From GCA-002712965 sp913048525 (GTDB lineage Bacteria; Chloroflexota; Dehalococcoidia; Lucifugimonadales; UBA826), in assembly GCA_913048525.1 (NCBI GenBank), contig CAJWWP010000005.1, forward strand, positions 6,461-70,460: a DNA stretch of 64,000 bases. The letters are read 5' to 3'. Positions 55,117 to 63,813 of this stretch are shown piece after piece; position 1 is the stretch's first letter; the number at the start of each line of letters is the position of its first letter. The translations under genes were made by a program, and so were the position numbers. Under the pieces are notes generated by a model. It was not told the origin of the DNA and ran no database searches. It saw nothing but the letters and a program-made list of their open reading frames with translations.

Positions 55117-55300
55117 TATAATGTGTGTTGAGAGACAGTGCGGGGCTGTAAGTCCCAAGGGAGGAAGAAAGCTAACAGAGGGTCTCTTAAAAGGAGGTAG
55201 GTAACATTGGATAGTAGTAGTAGGAGGCGGACCAGGTAGGTGTTCCTTGGAACGCCTCCACATACAGGGGCTCCGGGTCTCCCGGAGCTCCGACTTTATT
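55117..55300 (+). ncRNA. Candidate structured small RNA of unknown class
   Basis: A consensus TATAAT (55117-55122) is followed by a compact set of inverted repeats. GAGAGAC (55130-55136) pairs with GTCTCTT (55182-55188). Inside it a hairpin forms from GGGGCT/AGTCCC (55142-55156). GGAGGCG (55223-55229) pairs with CGCCTCC (55253-55259) around an inner CCAGG/CCTTGG stem. An 11-bp hairpin with a TCT loop (55267-55291) is followed by a modest U-rich run. The strand is purine-rich and no protein frame fits. I could not match it to SRP RNA, RNase P RNA, tmRNA, 6S RNA or a common riboswitch. Confidence 0.5.
55267..55299 (+). terminator. Hairpin, possible terminator of the candidate small RNA
   Basis: An 11-bp stem with one G-U pair and a TCT loop (55267-55277 with 55281-55291), then CGACTTTATT. 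The stem is very stable, but the U tract is interrupted. No U tract is present in the other direction, so it is a weak candidate for the phosphotriesterase gene on the minus strand. Confidence 0.4.
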
Positions 55301-55309
55301 CACGAAGAT

Positions 55310-56266
55310 TTATTTCTTTCCTTCAAAAAACCTTCTCGGATTATTTACCATAATGTCATCTATTTGTTCCTGTGATGCTCCCAGTTCTTTAAGACGTGGA
55401 AGGACTTTCCTTGTAATGAACAAATACCCATCTGGATTGGAGAGCTTTCTGCTGACTTGACCCTCTTTAGAGTCAATACTTAGGGTTACCGACCAGTCGT
55501 GTCCCAGCATAATACGTTTTCCGTAACCATCAGAAACGAGTTTCATCGCTGTTTGGGTTCGTTCTTCCCAATCTGGGGTGCCGGGTGATCTTCCCCCTGG
55601 ATATCTGTCTAACCCTATCCAAACACCTTTATCGAGTAGAGATTCCAAATAGAAAGTGTCGGTCGTGTCATTACTATGACCAATGTAGACACGATTGAGA
55701 TCCACTCCCTCATCCTCAAATATTCGAACTTGTTGCTCACCCACCCTGTCAGGTGCCCATGTGTGGGTTGAAATAGGTACGTTAGTTGATTTTTGAGCCC
55801 GGGCGGCGGCTCTTAGAATGATTTCACCTTCTCTGGTTACTCCTCCAGCATCATTGGCTACTTTTATAATGCCTGCTTTTATTCCAGTCCCTTCAATACC
55901 TTCTATAATTTCACGTTGGTAAAGTGAGGCAATGCTATCTGAAGTGGCGTTCCAAAAGGCTCTTGGTATGTCCCGCCAGGTGCCAGTGGCACAAATTATG
56001 TTTATCCCAGACTCTCGAGAAACCTGTTCGATTAATTTGATATCTCTTCCTAAATCGAGCGTGGAAACATCTATTATTGAGTTTAGACCTTCCTTTTTTG
56101 CTTCGGATAATGCTCTGATACCTTCTTGAATGGATTCTTCACGTCGGATGAATTCAGGATATATCTGTGGTATTCCGGCCGAACTGACAACCACATGTTC
56201 GTGTGACAACGTAAATCCCAAATCTGAGGTATCCATTGGTCCTAACACAGATTCTATTTTGGCCAT
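55310..56266 (-). CDS. Phosphotriesterase-family hydrolase
   Basis: A 318-residue binuclear TIM-barrel enzyme. Metal residues appear in order: SHEH (His-x-His), the carbamylated Lys in IIKVAND, His in STHTWA, His in YIGHSNDT and Asp in LGHDW. Relatives hydrolyse lactones, esters or phosphotriesters; physiological members are mostly lactonases. The start follows GGGAG. It is 32 bp downstream of the FAH-family gene and should be cotranscribed. Confidence 0.85.
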   Translation of the reverse strand: MAKIESVLGPMDTSDLGFTLSHEHVVVSSAGIPQIYPEFIRREESIQEGIRALSEAKKEGLNSIIDVSTLDLGRDIKLIEQVSRESGINIICATGTWRDIPRAFWNATSDSIASLYQREIIEGIEGTGIKAGIIKVANDAGGVTREGEIILRAAARAQKSTNVPISTHTWAPDRVGEQQVRIFEDEGVDLNRVYIGHSNDTTDTFYLESLLDKGVWIGLDRYPGGRSPGTPDWEERTQTAMKLVSDGYGKRIMLGHDWSVTLSIDSKEGQVSRKLSNPDGYLFITRKVLPRLKELGASQEQIDDIMVNNPRRFFEGKK

Positions 56267-56298
56267 ATCAAACTCCCACTGTTGTTACATGGAAAATG

Positions 56299-57078
56299 TT
56301 ATTCAGAAGCTATCGGGTTTCTAAGTGTTCCCACTCCACTTATCTCAATCTCACATATGTCGCCAGCTTTCATGTTTTCCGATGATCCATCGGTTCCCAT
56401 CCAAACGACATCTCCGGGATAAAGAGTTATATATTTCGTTATTTCAGAGATATATTTTTGTACCCCAAAGATCATATCGTTCGTTGCAAATTTAATAACT
56501 TCTCGGTTGTTTAACCTAACAGTTGTGATCATGTCTTCCAGACTAGCGTCTGTTTCGATCCATGGGCCCATTGGTTTGAAGGTATCGCTGTTTTTTGCAC
56601 GCCACATTGTTCTGTCCGAAGCCTGCCATGTTCGTTCGCTTACATCGTTGCCAACACTGTACCCAAGCACGCAATCCAGAGCATTTGATTCACTAATGTT
56701 CTTTGCTTCTTTACCTATAACAACGACTAATTCTGCTTCGTATTGCACTTTTTCAGTGGCGTCTTTTGGGACTATGATCGGTTGCCCGTGGGCGATTAAA
56801 GCGTTTGGAGCTCTGTATCCGATATCTGCTTTATCAGGAATATTGGGTTCTGTACCTAGCAATGCCGCAGCCTCTCTGACATGTTTTTCGTAGTTAATTC
56901 CTGCTGCATAAAACGTAGGAGGGATAACTGGAGGCAATAATTCAATGGATTCGTAATTGTGAAGTGTTCCAGATTCCGTATAGGAGTCAAAAGGGGATCC
57001 GTAAACTTCCTTTACCGTATCTTCTTCAAGAATTCCGTAAAAGGTTTTGCCGTCAGATTGATATCTTACCCACTTCAT
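56299..57078 (-). CDS. Fumarylacetoacetate hydrolase-family protein
   Basis: A 259-residue FAH-fold enzyme. YEAELVVVIGK and VLGYSVGNDVSERTWQ give the metal and catalytic region, and DTFKPMGPWI the substrate loop. The family hydrolyses or decarboxylates diketo and oxo-enoate acids in aromatic and sugar-acid breakdown. Start supported by GGAGAGG. It heads a two-gene transcript with the phosphotriesterase-like gene; a ring-opened lactone handed from one to the other is plausible but unproven. Confidence 0.87.
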   Translation of the reverse strand: MKWVRYQSDGKTFYGILEEDTVKEVYGSPFDSYTESGTLHNYESIELLPPVIPPTFYAAGINYEKHVREAAALLGTEPNIPDKADIGYRAPNALIAHGQPIIVPKDATEKVQYEAELVVVIGKEAKNISESNALDCVLGYSVGNDVSERTWQASDRTMWRAKNSDTFKPMGPWIETDASLEDMITTVRLNNREVIKFATNDMIFGVQKYISEITKYITLYPGDVVWMGTDGSSENMKAGDICEIEISGVGTLRNPIASE

Positions 57079-57196
57079 TATTAACCTCTCCTGTTATTAA
57101 TCTTGGATTACGATATGGATATTAAATATCGATATATAAATATGCCGTAGTCAGACGTGACGTTTATTTTTAGTCAGAATCTACTAAATTGGTCAT

Positions 57197-57997
57197 CTAA
57201 ACCTTCGAATACTGAGGCTCTGCTATTTGGGTGCCATCAGGAAGGTCAGTGATCGTAAAATCACCAAAAAGAAGGGGAGCTTCTTCTCTCATGATTTTTA
57301 GCATTTCGATTGCAAGGTATCTAATTTCCCAGTCTGCGTATACTGCTCCTCTCATCTCAAAAAAATGACGCAGCGCTCTGACGTTAGCAGTTACAAATAT
57401 TTTTGTTTCTGTTGCATTAGGTAATACTGAACGTGCTGCTTGTCGGATTGCCTTTCTACGATCGGTGTTAAGCTCAAATAGGTCACGTGGAAGTGATTCT
57501 TCAAGTGCTTCAACCAGTTTCTTGTAGCTGGCAGAAGCACTTTGCAAAGCCTCGTCTAGGATTTCCCGGGCTGTTTCGGCTCCCTTCCGATTTTTTAGCA
57601 AGGCGGGTGGTACCACAAAAGTACCTTCTGTTTCATCCACGTACCTCTGGGATCTTTGGCTATAGGCAAATCCTGCACGATGACGAACCAGTTCGTGGGT
57701 TAAGCTCCTGGATACTCCCGTTATCACGAAACCGTAGTTGACATGCTCAAATACACTTCCGTCCTTGGAACTTAAGAGATTATTGATGAAGTCTGTTATG
57801 TCTCGTCGCCCTCTACCGTAACTCATGTAGCACATTCTGGCCGATATCTCTACGACAGCAGCAGATTCGTCATCACCGGCTCTTATTGTGTCTGGTATAG
57901 GTGGTACATCTTCATCTTGAAAAAATATAGCAACACTTTCCCAGTCTACGGAGGGGCGGGTCACTAGATACACGCTCGGCTTTTCTTTGAATGCCAT
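57197..57997 (-). CDS. thyX: Flavin-dependent thymidylate synthase
   Basis: A 266-residue ThyX, which makes dTMP using FAD, NADPH and methylenetetrahydrofolate. The signature RHR-X8-S is seen as RHRAGFAYSQRS followed by QRYV. Further on FELNTDRRKAIRQAARSVLP and ALRHFFEMR fit the family. The ATG at 57997 has GGAG at good distance, so the longer frame to 58036 is not used. No thyA appears in the window. Confidence 0.92.
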   Translation of the reverse strand: MAFKEKPSVYLVTRPSVDWESVAIFFQDEDVPPIPDTIRAGDDESAAVVEISARMCYMSYGRGRRDITDFINNLLSSKDGSVFEHVNYGFVITGVSRSLTHELVRHRAGFAYSQRSQRYVDETEGTFVVPPALLKNRKGAETAREILDEALQSASASYKKLVEALEESLPRDLFELNTDRRKAIRQAARSVLPNATETKIFVTANVRALRHFFEMRGAVYADWEIRYLAIEMLKIMREEAPLLFGDFTITDLPDGTQIAEPQYSKV

Positions 57998-58106
57998 ATG
58001 AGTCTCCAAGTCTGTGTGTTTGAAACAGTCTAACATTATGAGAACATCATATTGTTCTGCTGCTGTCCTAGTTCTATTGACTAGATTAGGTTATTGATGC
58101 ATGCTG

Positions 58107-59792
58107 CTACATTGGCTGTGGAGTGTGGCTTTTCCAACGATTGACTGCAGCTTCTGCTCGCGGGCTTATTGCATTTTTGATTCTTATGTTTAGAAGTGCA
58201 GGACGTTCTAATTTGAAAGCTCGTTCAAGTGCATCGGGGAGCTCTGCTGGATGTTCAACCAATTCCCCATGTCCCCCTAAGGCTTTAACAATCTGATCAT
58301 ATCTCGAGGGAAGTAGGTCGGTTGCGACAGGTTTTCCGAAGACGCCCAGTTGTATTTGGCGATCAATGCCCCATGCAGAATCATTTCCCATTATTCCGAC
58401 AATTGGGATATTGTGGCGAACGGCCGTGTCGTACTCAAGGCCATTGAAACCGAAGGCTCCATCCCCAGTAAACATAATTACTCTTCTGTCAGGGTATGCA
58501 ATCTTAGCGGCCATTGCTGTCGGAAGAGCCTGTCCAAGCATTCCAAGCGTGGGTAAATACCACCAGGAATTTTCAACATTGGACTGGTAATATGCCCTCC
58601 CGAAGTGGCAGAAGTCACCGCCATCAAACACCAATATGTCATCGTCTTGAAGGTGTCTGGCGACAATCTGGTGCACATAGGCAGCGTGCATTGGAGATTC
58701 CTCTAAAGCGATTTCTTGTAAATCGCGAATTTGACTCTCTTGGTCATTTTTGAGCACATCGAGCCATTCTAGGTGGGACCACTCGTATTTAGACGCTTCA
58801 TCGGCCAATTGTCTCGCTACTTCTGAAATGTCACCGACTATTCCTACGTCAACCCCTCTGTTTCTTCCTATCACCGAACCATCAGGATCTATCTGAATTA
58901 TTTTTGCTTCTTTAGGAACTACCGGTGCCATTGCGTATCCGACAACCAGGTCTTGCTTTCGCCCCATTAGTATTAGAAGGTCTGTTTCCCTAATTCTTCT
59001 TGCCGCCTTATTGAGACCGCTGTCGAAGAATCCTCTGCTGTACGGGTGAGTATCTGCTACTAATCCCCTCGCATCCCCCTCCGACATTAACGGGAACTTA
59101 ATTGTTTCAATAAGGTGTTCTAATTCAACGCCAGAACCTGAGTAGGAACCAGCACTACCAAGAACTATAAGAGGCCTTTCAGCCTGTTTCATGAGCTCAA
59201 CAGCTTTTTCAACCTGAGCGGTAGATGCGGTAGAAGACTGCTTTGGTCTGTACTGGGATGGGCGGTAAAACGTTACGTCATCTTCGTTCACTTCCATTTG
59301 TTGAACATCGACAGGAATAGTCAAATGCACTGGGCCTCGTCGGCCGTCGAAGGCGATACGCACAGCTTCTGCAATGAAGTCTGGAATTCTTTTTGGATCT
59401 GTGACCATTCGGCTGTACTTTGTCGTAGGCGCAGCCATTCCAACTTGATCTATCTCTTGCATTGCTCCCCTGCCTAATTCCTCAAGCTCTGCACATCCAC
59501 TTATTGATAGTAGAGGACTTTCAGAATGCAATGCGTTTGCCAAGCCGGGGATCGCGTTGGCGAATCCAGGGGTTGTATACAGGGCGACACCTAGTTTACC
59601 GGTTAATCTGCCCCATGCGTCGGCCATATGCACCGCCGCCTGTTCGTGCCTTGTGTCATAAATGTGGAATCCTTCATCACTCATCACGTCAAGAGCTGGA
59701 AGGACGTGATCGCCTGCGAGCGTGAAGATATTTTCAACTCCCTCCATTTTCAGAGATTTAGAGATCAAGTGGCTTCCAGTTACTATGGACAT
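58107..59792 (-). CDS. Thiamine diphosphate-dependent enzyme (acetolactate synthase-like)
   Basis: A 561-residue ThDP enzyme of the acetolactate synthase/oxalyl-CoA decarboxylase superfamily. The PYR domain contains the catalytic Glu in RHEQAAVHMADAW; the PP domain has GDGAFGFNGLEYDTA...IMGNDSAWG as the ThDP motif. AAGGA is six bases before the ATG at 59792; the frame to 59912 lacks family resemblance. No small regulatory subunit (ilvN) is present, so a catabolic decarboxylase or carboligase is more likely than biosynthetic IlvB. Confidence 0.85.
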   Translation of the reverse strand: MSIVTGSHLISKSLKMEGVENIFTLAGDHVLPALDVMSDEGFHIYDTRHEQAAVHMADAWGRLTGKLGVALYTTPGFANAIPGLANALHSESPLLSISGCAELEELGRGAMQEIDQVGMAAPTTKYSRMVTDPKRIPDFIAEAVRIAFDGRRGPVHLTIPVDVQQMEVNEDDVTFYRPSQYRPKQSSTASTAQVEKAVELMKQAERPLIVLGSAGSYSGSGVELEHLIETIKFPLMSEGDARGLVADTHPYSRGFFDSGLNKAARRIRETDLLILMGRKQDLVVGYAMAPVVPKEAKIIQIDPDGSVIGRNRGVDVGIVGDISEVARQLADEASKYEWSHLEWLDVLKNDQESQIRDLQEIALEESPMHAAYVHQIVARHLQDDDILVFDGGDFCHFGRAYYQSNVENSWWYLPTLGMLGQALPTAMAAKIAYPDRRVIMFTGDGAFGFNGLEYDTAVRHNIPIVGIMGNDSAWGIDRQIQLGVFGKPVATDLLPSRYDQIVKALGGHGELVEHPAELPDALERAFKLERPALLNIRIKNAISPRAEAAVNRWKSHTPQPM

Positions 59793-59949
59793 TCTTATCC
59801 TTCTTTCTTTATTGGGAAATAATATTCTATTCAGTGTGAAATAGAGGACCGGCCTATTCTTAGCTGTGTATATGTCTGTGTCAAGCTGTCGACCGGAGTA
59901 GAAGTACATCAATGTCCATAATCGCTTATTTGGGTTCCACGTGTTCTCG

Positions 59950-59979
59950 TTGGTAGCAGGTTTGGTCGCATGCTATACT
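59950..59979 (+). promoter_or_regulatory. Promoter of the rpsF-ssb operon
   Basis: TTGGTA (59950-59955) and TATACT (59974-59979) with 18 bp between; TGC before the -10 makes it an extended -10. It overlaps the ATG at 59970, ruling that out as the rpsF start. The leader to the TTG at 60027 would be about 40 nt. Confidence 0.6.
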
Positions 59980-60011
59980 CAAGTGTGGTAAAAATCGTGA
60001 ATAATAAGCGT

Positions 60012-60017
60012 AAGGAG
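60012..60017 (+). promoter_or_regulatory. Ribosome-binding site fixing the TTG start of rpsF
   Basis: AAGGAG nine bases before the TTG at 60027. It selects this codon over the in-frame ATG at 59970. Confidence 0.7.
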
Positions 60018-60026
60018 CTTTTTCCC

Positions 60027-60320
60027 TTGGCAGAACGTAAGAGAAATTATGAATTAGTGATGGCGCTTACCCCTGTTGTTAACGAGGCGGAAGCTGAGGT
60101 CATCGTGGAAAATATTACGGGATTTGTCTCCGATCAGGGCGGCGAAATAACTGAAAGTGAGACATGGGGTATAAGGCGGCTTTCTTATCCGATTAAGAAT
60201 TTTCAAGAAGGTAATTACGTAAGAGCGCTTCTATCGATTGATGCCTCTTCCGTGACCGAGCTGGACAGGACATTACAGGCAAACGAAGAAGTTCTTCTTC
60301 ATATGGTTTCCAGGCTCTGA
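60027..60320 (+). CDS. rpsF: 30S ribosomal protein S6
   Basis: A 97-residue S6 with the RNYELVMALTP opening, TWGIRRLSYPIKNFQEGNYV (the S18/rRNA contact strand) and a VLLHMVSRL C-terminus. The TTG start has a full AAGGAG. S6 binds S18 on the platform of the small subunit. It heads the conserved rpsF-ssb-rpsR cluster. Confidence 0.93.
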   Translation: MAERKRNYELVMALTPVVNEAEAEVIVENITGFVSDQGGEITESETWGIRRLSYPIKNFQEGNYVRALLSIDASSVTELDRTLQANEEVLLHMVSRL

Positions 60321-60353
60321 TAGCAAATTTCTTTTTTATAAGGATAAATAGCT

Positions 60354-60809
60354 ATGACAATGAATAAAATTCTTGTGATTGGCAATCTGGGGTCTGATCC
60401 TGAAATGAGGTACACCCCAAACGGAAATGCTGTCACATCGTTTAGTGTTGCTACTAATAGGCGCTACAAGACATCTGATGGGGAGACTAGGGAGGAGACA
60501 GAGTGGTTCAGGGTAAACGCGTGGAATAGACTGGGAGAAACGTGCAATCAATACCTGCAGCGTGGGAGTAAAGTATACGTAGAAGGAACTTTGACTAGTG
60601 GAGCCTATCTTTCCAATGACGGAGATCCACGGGCTTCTCTAGATATTCGTGCAACTGAAGTGAGGTTCTTGGATAGTAGAAATTCTGGTCCAACCAACAG
60701 TACGAATGAAACATATTCCAGCCAAAGCCAAAGCCAAAGCCAAGAGTCCGGTCAGGCTTCGCAAGTTTCGGGTCAGGATGGAGAAGAATTTGATGACTTG
60801 CCTTGGTAG
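60354..60809 (+). CDS. ssb: Single-stranded DNA-binding protein
   Basis: A 151-residue OB-fold SSB: MNKILVIGNLGSDPEMRYTPNG at the start, EWFRVNAWNRLGE in the middle. A disordered linker includes four Ser-Gln pairs coded by AGCCAA repeats (about 60718-60743). The acidic C-terminal tip reads EEFDDLPW, ending in Trp where most bacterial SSBs end in Pro-Phe; this tip recruits repair partners. Located between rpsF and rpsR, 33 bp after rpsF. Confidence 0.93.
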   Translation: MTMNKILVIGNLGSDPEMRYTPNGNAVTSFSVATNRRYKTSDGETREETEWFRVNAWNRLGETCNQYLQRGSKVYVEGTLTSGAYLSNDGDPRASLDIRATEVRFLDSRNSGPTNSTNETYSSQSQSQSQESGQASQVSGQDGEEFDDLPW

Positions 60810-60863
60810 GGTTTTGTAGTCTCACATCTGTCGGAGCGAAACTATGGCATGGCTGGTGTCTCT

Positions 60864-60893
60864 CTGACGACTAGAATGTTCCCTACATATAAT
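60864..60893 (+). promoter_or_regulatory. Possible internal promoter for rpsR
   Basis: CTGACG (60864-60869) and consensus TATAAT (60888-60893) with an 18-bp spacer lie in the 138-bp gap between ssb and rpsR, an unusually wide gap for this cluster. Confidence 0.45.
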
Positions 60894-60947
60894 CAATTAA
60901 TACATAAAAATAAAACAATCTAATAAATTGCACCCATGGGGGGAATA

Positions 60948-61262
60948 ATGACAACAGATAGGAGTCAGTCGGCAAGACCTCAGCAGAGAAGGCCCCGACC
61001 GAAGTTTTTTTCGAGGCGAAAAGTATGCCAATTTTGTGTGGATAAAATTGAAGATATTGATTATAAAGAAACAGACAGGCTGAAGCGATTTCTTTCAGAC
61101 CGTTTCATGATAGAAGCAAGGAGAAAAACAGGGGTGTGCTCTAGGCACCAACGGGGCCTTGCGAGAGCTGTGAAAAAAGCGCGTGAGTTGGCTCTCTTGC
61201 CGTTTACATCCTCTCATAAAGGATCTTTTGCTATCAATTTTAGGCCCCGCAATCGGGATTAG
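60948..61262 (+). CDS. rpsR: 30S ribosomal protein S18 (zinc-ribbon type)
   Basis: A 104-residue S18 from the ATG at 60948, with a GGGGGG ribosome site. The core YKETDRLKRFLSDRFMIEARRKTGVCSRHQRGLARAVKKARELALLPF is diagnostic of the family. It keeps four likely zinc ligands: the CQFC pair and the CSRH pair, so this is the zinc-binding (C+) form. It is last in the ribosomal cluster and is followed by a terminator. Confidence 0.93.
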   Translation: MTTDRSQSARPQQRRPRPKFFSRRKVCQFCVDKIEDIDYKETDRLKRFLSDRFMIEARRKTGVCSRHQRGLARAVKKARELALLPFTSSHKGSFAINFRPRNRD

Positions 61263-61284
61263 GCTAAATTAAAGTAGTTGCTGC

Positions 61285-61307
61285 AGACAGTTGGTTGTCT
61301 TTTTTTT
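61285..61307 (+). terminator. Intrinsic terminator after rpsR
   Basis: AGACA (61285-61289) pairs with TGTCT (61296-61300), with six bases between, and a run of eight T follows. The stem is short but the U tract is strong and the position, right after the ribosomal cluster, is apt. Confidence 0.55.
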
Positions 61308-61366
61308 GGGTCCTTTTTTACATAATGACGAAGAGTTAGCTAAATTTAGGTTTCACGGTTAGTTTA

Positions 61367-62512
61367 TTGGCGGATTCTAATCCAACAAGAAAAGTTTCTG
61401 AACGTCGCCAATCCAGTACAAACCATCTGGATAGGCGTCATCAGGCTATGAGGCAACCCCGTCTCCGAAGAAGACAGAGACTGGCGATGGGATCAGTTGG
61501 TGTTGCCATTTTTTTGATACTGGCGGTTTTTGCCGTTGGCTATATTATTGCATTTGTTCTTCCTCCAAGAGAACTCGTCGTTAGGGTTAATGACGTGCAA
61601 TATACCCGTGGTGACTTAGTGGAGTTGGTCAGAATAAAGCAGAGAGGAGCAGAGTTTGCAGGCGGATCCATCGATTCCAGCACCAACATTTTTGAATCTC
61701 TTCAAACCGTAGTTGAGAATGAGATTATCAAACAGAGCGCGCCATCAATGGGTATAACAGTGTCTGAGGATGAAATTGACAATAGAGTTGATGCCATGAT
61801 GAGGCCGAGCGAACAAGAAGCTCTTGGAAAGAATGAAGACCAAATAAGTCGCGAGACGAAGGAAAGATATTCGGCATATTTAAATATTGTACAAATAGAC
61901 GAACCCACTCATAGAGAGCTCGTAAGAAAGAGTATGATTCGGGAGAAGGTTCGTACGTCGGTTGGAGACGCAGTTCCATTCGTTGCTGAGCAGGTTCATT
62001 TATTTCGGCTTGTGATGTCAACAAGTGGTGAAATTGACATCATGAACATTAAATTTGATGATGCGATAAGAGGCGCTAACGACCCTCCCAGTTATCAGGC
62101 TGCGTACTTTGAAATAGTAAGGGAATTCTCTGAGGATCTTCCTGAAACTGTTCGTCGGGGTGGTGAGATAGGTTGGATAGCAAGAGGTGTGATCCCTGAC
62201 TATGAATATTCCTTCTTTGACTTAGAACCTGGTGAAATAAGCGACCCTGTTCCTAATGTGGATAATAAGAATCAAATTTATTTCTTCATGATCAGTGATA
62301 AGCAGAAAGGAAAGGAATTATCCCCAAGCGTCAGAGATGAGCTCAAGAATAAAGCACTTGTCGAATGGGTCAATAAACAGCGGAAGGCTCATGATGTATA
62401 TGCAGTGTTTAACTCAGATATATACGACTGGATATTTGAGCAGATGAAGATAAGTATCGATACTCCAGAACCTACTCCGGATCCCTTCCAACAAATTTTG
62501 GGTGGTTTTTAA
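61367..62512 (+). CDS. Membrane-anchored SurA/PrsA-like foldase, parvulin-type
   Basis: A 381-residue protein from a TTG. A basic N-terminus (about 45 residues) precedes one helix (SVGVAIFLILAVFAVGYIIAFVL), so the rest is extracytoplasmic. Residues about 75-200 resemble the SurA N-terminal chaperone domain; about 210-330 form a PPIC/parvulin-like domain with GGEIGWIARGVIPDYEYSFFDLEPGEISDPV. It should assist folding of exported proteins. It lies between rpsR and hom, 8 bp before the latter. Confidence 0.75.
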   Translation: MADSNPTRKVSERRQSSTNHLDRRHQAMRQPRLRRRQRLAMGSVGVAIFLILAVFAVGYIIAFVLPPRELVVRVNDVQYTRGDLVELVRIKQRGAEFAGGSIDSSTNIFESLQTVVENEIIKQSAPSMGITVSEDEIDNRVDAMMRPSEQEALGKNEDQISRETKERYSAYLNIVQIDEPTHRELVRKSMIREKVRTSVGDAVPFVAEQVHLFRLVMSTSGEIDIMNIKFDDAIRGANDPPSYQAAYFEIVREFSEDLPETVRRGGEIGWIARGVIPDYEYSFFDLEPGEISDPVPNVDNKNQIYFFMISDKQKGKELSPSVRDELKNKALVEWVNKQRKAHDVYAVFNSDIYDWIFEQMKISIDTPEPTPDPFQQILGGF

Positions 62513-62520
62513 GATATACC

Positions 62521-63813
62521 GTGACTAAGTCCGTCGGGATAGCCATATTAGGGATGGGAGTGGTCGGATCTGGCGTGGCCAGAGCTCTTTCCCAAAAATC
62601 TGACTCGCTTTCGAGTCAGATTGGGGCAGATGTTGATCTTAAATTAGTATTGGTCAGAGACAAGTCTAAACCACGATCGTTTGATATTTCAAAGAATTTA
62701 TTTTCAGATAACTTTGATGAAATACTTGAAAGAAGTGACGTAGATATTGTGGTGGAAGTTATGGGTGGGGAACATCCTGCCCTTGAATTCATATTGTCAG
62801 CTCTTGAATCTGGGAAACATGTTGTTACAGCCAACAAAGAAGTTATGGCAAAGCATGGGCCAGATATATTTGCAGCCGCTCGGGAAAAGGGTGTTAGGGT
62901 ACTATTCGAGGCTAGTGTTGCGGGAGGCACTCCCGTGGTATCGCCGCTGATGCGGGACCTGGTGGCAAACGAGGTTATTAGTATCAAGGCGATTATCAAC
63001 GGTACGACTAATTACATCCTCACAAGGATGTCTTTGGAACAGATTGACTACGACACCGTGCTAAAAGATGCTCAAGACCTTGGATACGCAGAACCAGACC
63101 CTACAAATGATGTAGAGGGAATTGATGCCGCATACAAACTTGCTATCTTGTCTACACTTGGATTTCGTGCTCAGGTAAAAGATTCTGATGTTTTCTGCGA
63201 AGGGATCACTAAGTTAAATAGCAAAGATTTCCAATATGCTGACGAACTAGGGTATGCGATAAAGTTGTTAGCTATATCTTCACGAACCAATGGTGAGGTT
63301 CAAGCGAGAGTTCATCCGGCTTTAATAGAAAAAGATCAGATGCTTGCCAAAGTGGATGGGGTTTTGAACGCCATAGAAATTGAGACGGATCTTACCGGAC
63401 GGGTACTCTTCCACGGCCCAGGCGCCGGGTCGATGCCTACTTCAAGTGCTATTGTGGCCGATATTATAAATATTGGTCGGAATATTGCTGGCAACGCTGC
63501 GTATCTAGATCCTGTGAGATTGTCTGAGTCAATAAAGGTGCAATCTATTTCTGATCTCCAGACTAAGTACTATTTTCGATTAGAAGCTAAAGACGAACCT
63601 GGTGTTTTGGCACAAATTGGGTCTGCGCTTGCAGATAATAGGATAAGTATTTCTTCTTTTATACAGAAAGGGTTTGATCCAAAACAGGGTACTGCTGAAC
63701 TGGTTATAATGACTCATAGAGCGACTGAAAGATCGGTTCAATTGGCTCTTAAGGACATAAAGGATTTGGATGTTGTGGCTGGGGTTGGGAATATGATTAG
63801 GGTTGCAGAATGA
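62521..63813 (+). CDS. hom: Homoserine dehydrogenase
   Basis: A 430-residue enzyme that reduces aspartate semialdehyde to homoserine. The Rossmann motif GMGVVGSG is at 11-18, TANKEVMA and INGTTNYILTRM define the active site, DAAYKLAIL includes the catalytic Lys, and a C-terminal ACT domain (KDEPGVLAQIGSALAD) mediates feedback. Start is a GTG at 62521. Its TGA stop overlaps the ATG of the next gene as ATGA, implying coupled translation with the selenoprotein candidate. Confidence 0.93.
   Translation: MTKSVGIAILGMGVVGSGVARALSQKSDSLSSQIGADVDLKLVLVRDKSKPRSFDISKNLFSDNFDEILERSDVDIVVEVMGGEHPALEFILSALESGKHVVTANKEVMAKHGPDIFAAAREKGVRVLFEASVAGGTPVVSPLMRDLVANEVISIKAIINGTTNYILTRMSLEQIDYDTVLKDAQDLGYAEPDPTNDVEGIDAAYKLAILSTLGFRAQVKDSDVFCEGITKLNSKDFQYADELGYAIKLLAISSRTNGEVQARVHPALIEKDQMLAKVDGVLNAIEIETDLTGRVLFHGPGAGSMPTSSAIVADIINIGRNIAGNAAYLDPVRLSESIKVQSISDLQTKYYFRLEAKDEPGVLAQIGSALADNRISISSFIQKGFDPKQGTAELVIMTHRATERSVQLALKDIKDLDVVAGVGNMIRVAE

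Noticed and set aside
55027..55263. N-terminal extension of the VOC protein up to 55263
   Set aside because: The extra residues are low-complexity and proline-rich, cross the structured region, and a good ribosome site precedes the ATG at 55026.
55117..55300. SRP RNA, RNase P RNA, tmRNA, 6S RNA or riboswitch at the structured region
   Set aside because: I looked for the SRP apical loop, the RNase P core, tmRNA ends and common riboswitch motifs and found none, so only a candidate of unknown class is reported.
58107..59792. Calling the ThDP enzyme ilvB
   Set aside because: There is no ilvN or ilvC neighbour and the context is catabolic, so only the superfamily is named.
59970..60026. rpsF starting at the ATG at 59970
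   Set aside because: That ATG overlaps the extended -10 promoter, and the TTG at 60027 has AAGGAG and the family-typical N-terminus.
60718..60743. CRISPR or mobile-element repeat at the AGCCAA array
   Set aside because: The six-base repeats are inside the ssb frame and code for Ser-Gln pairs; there are no spacers.
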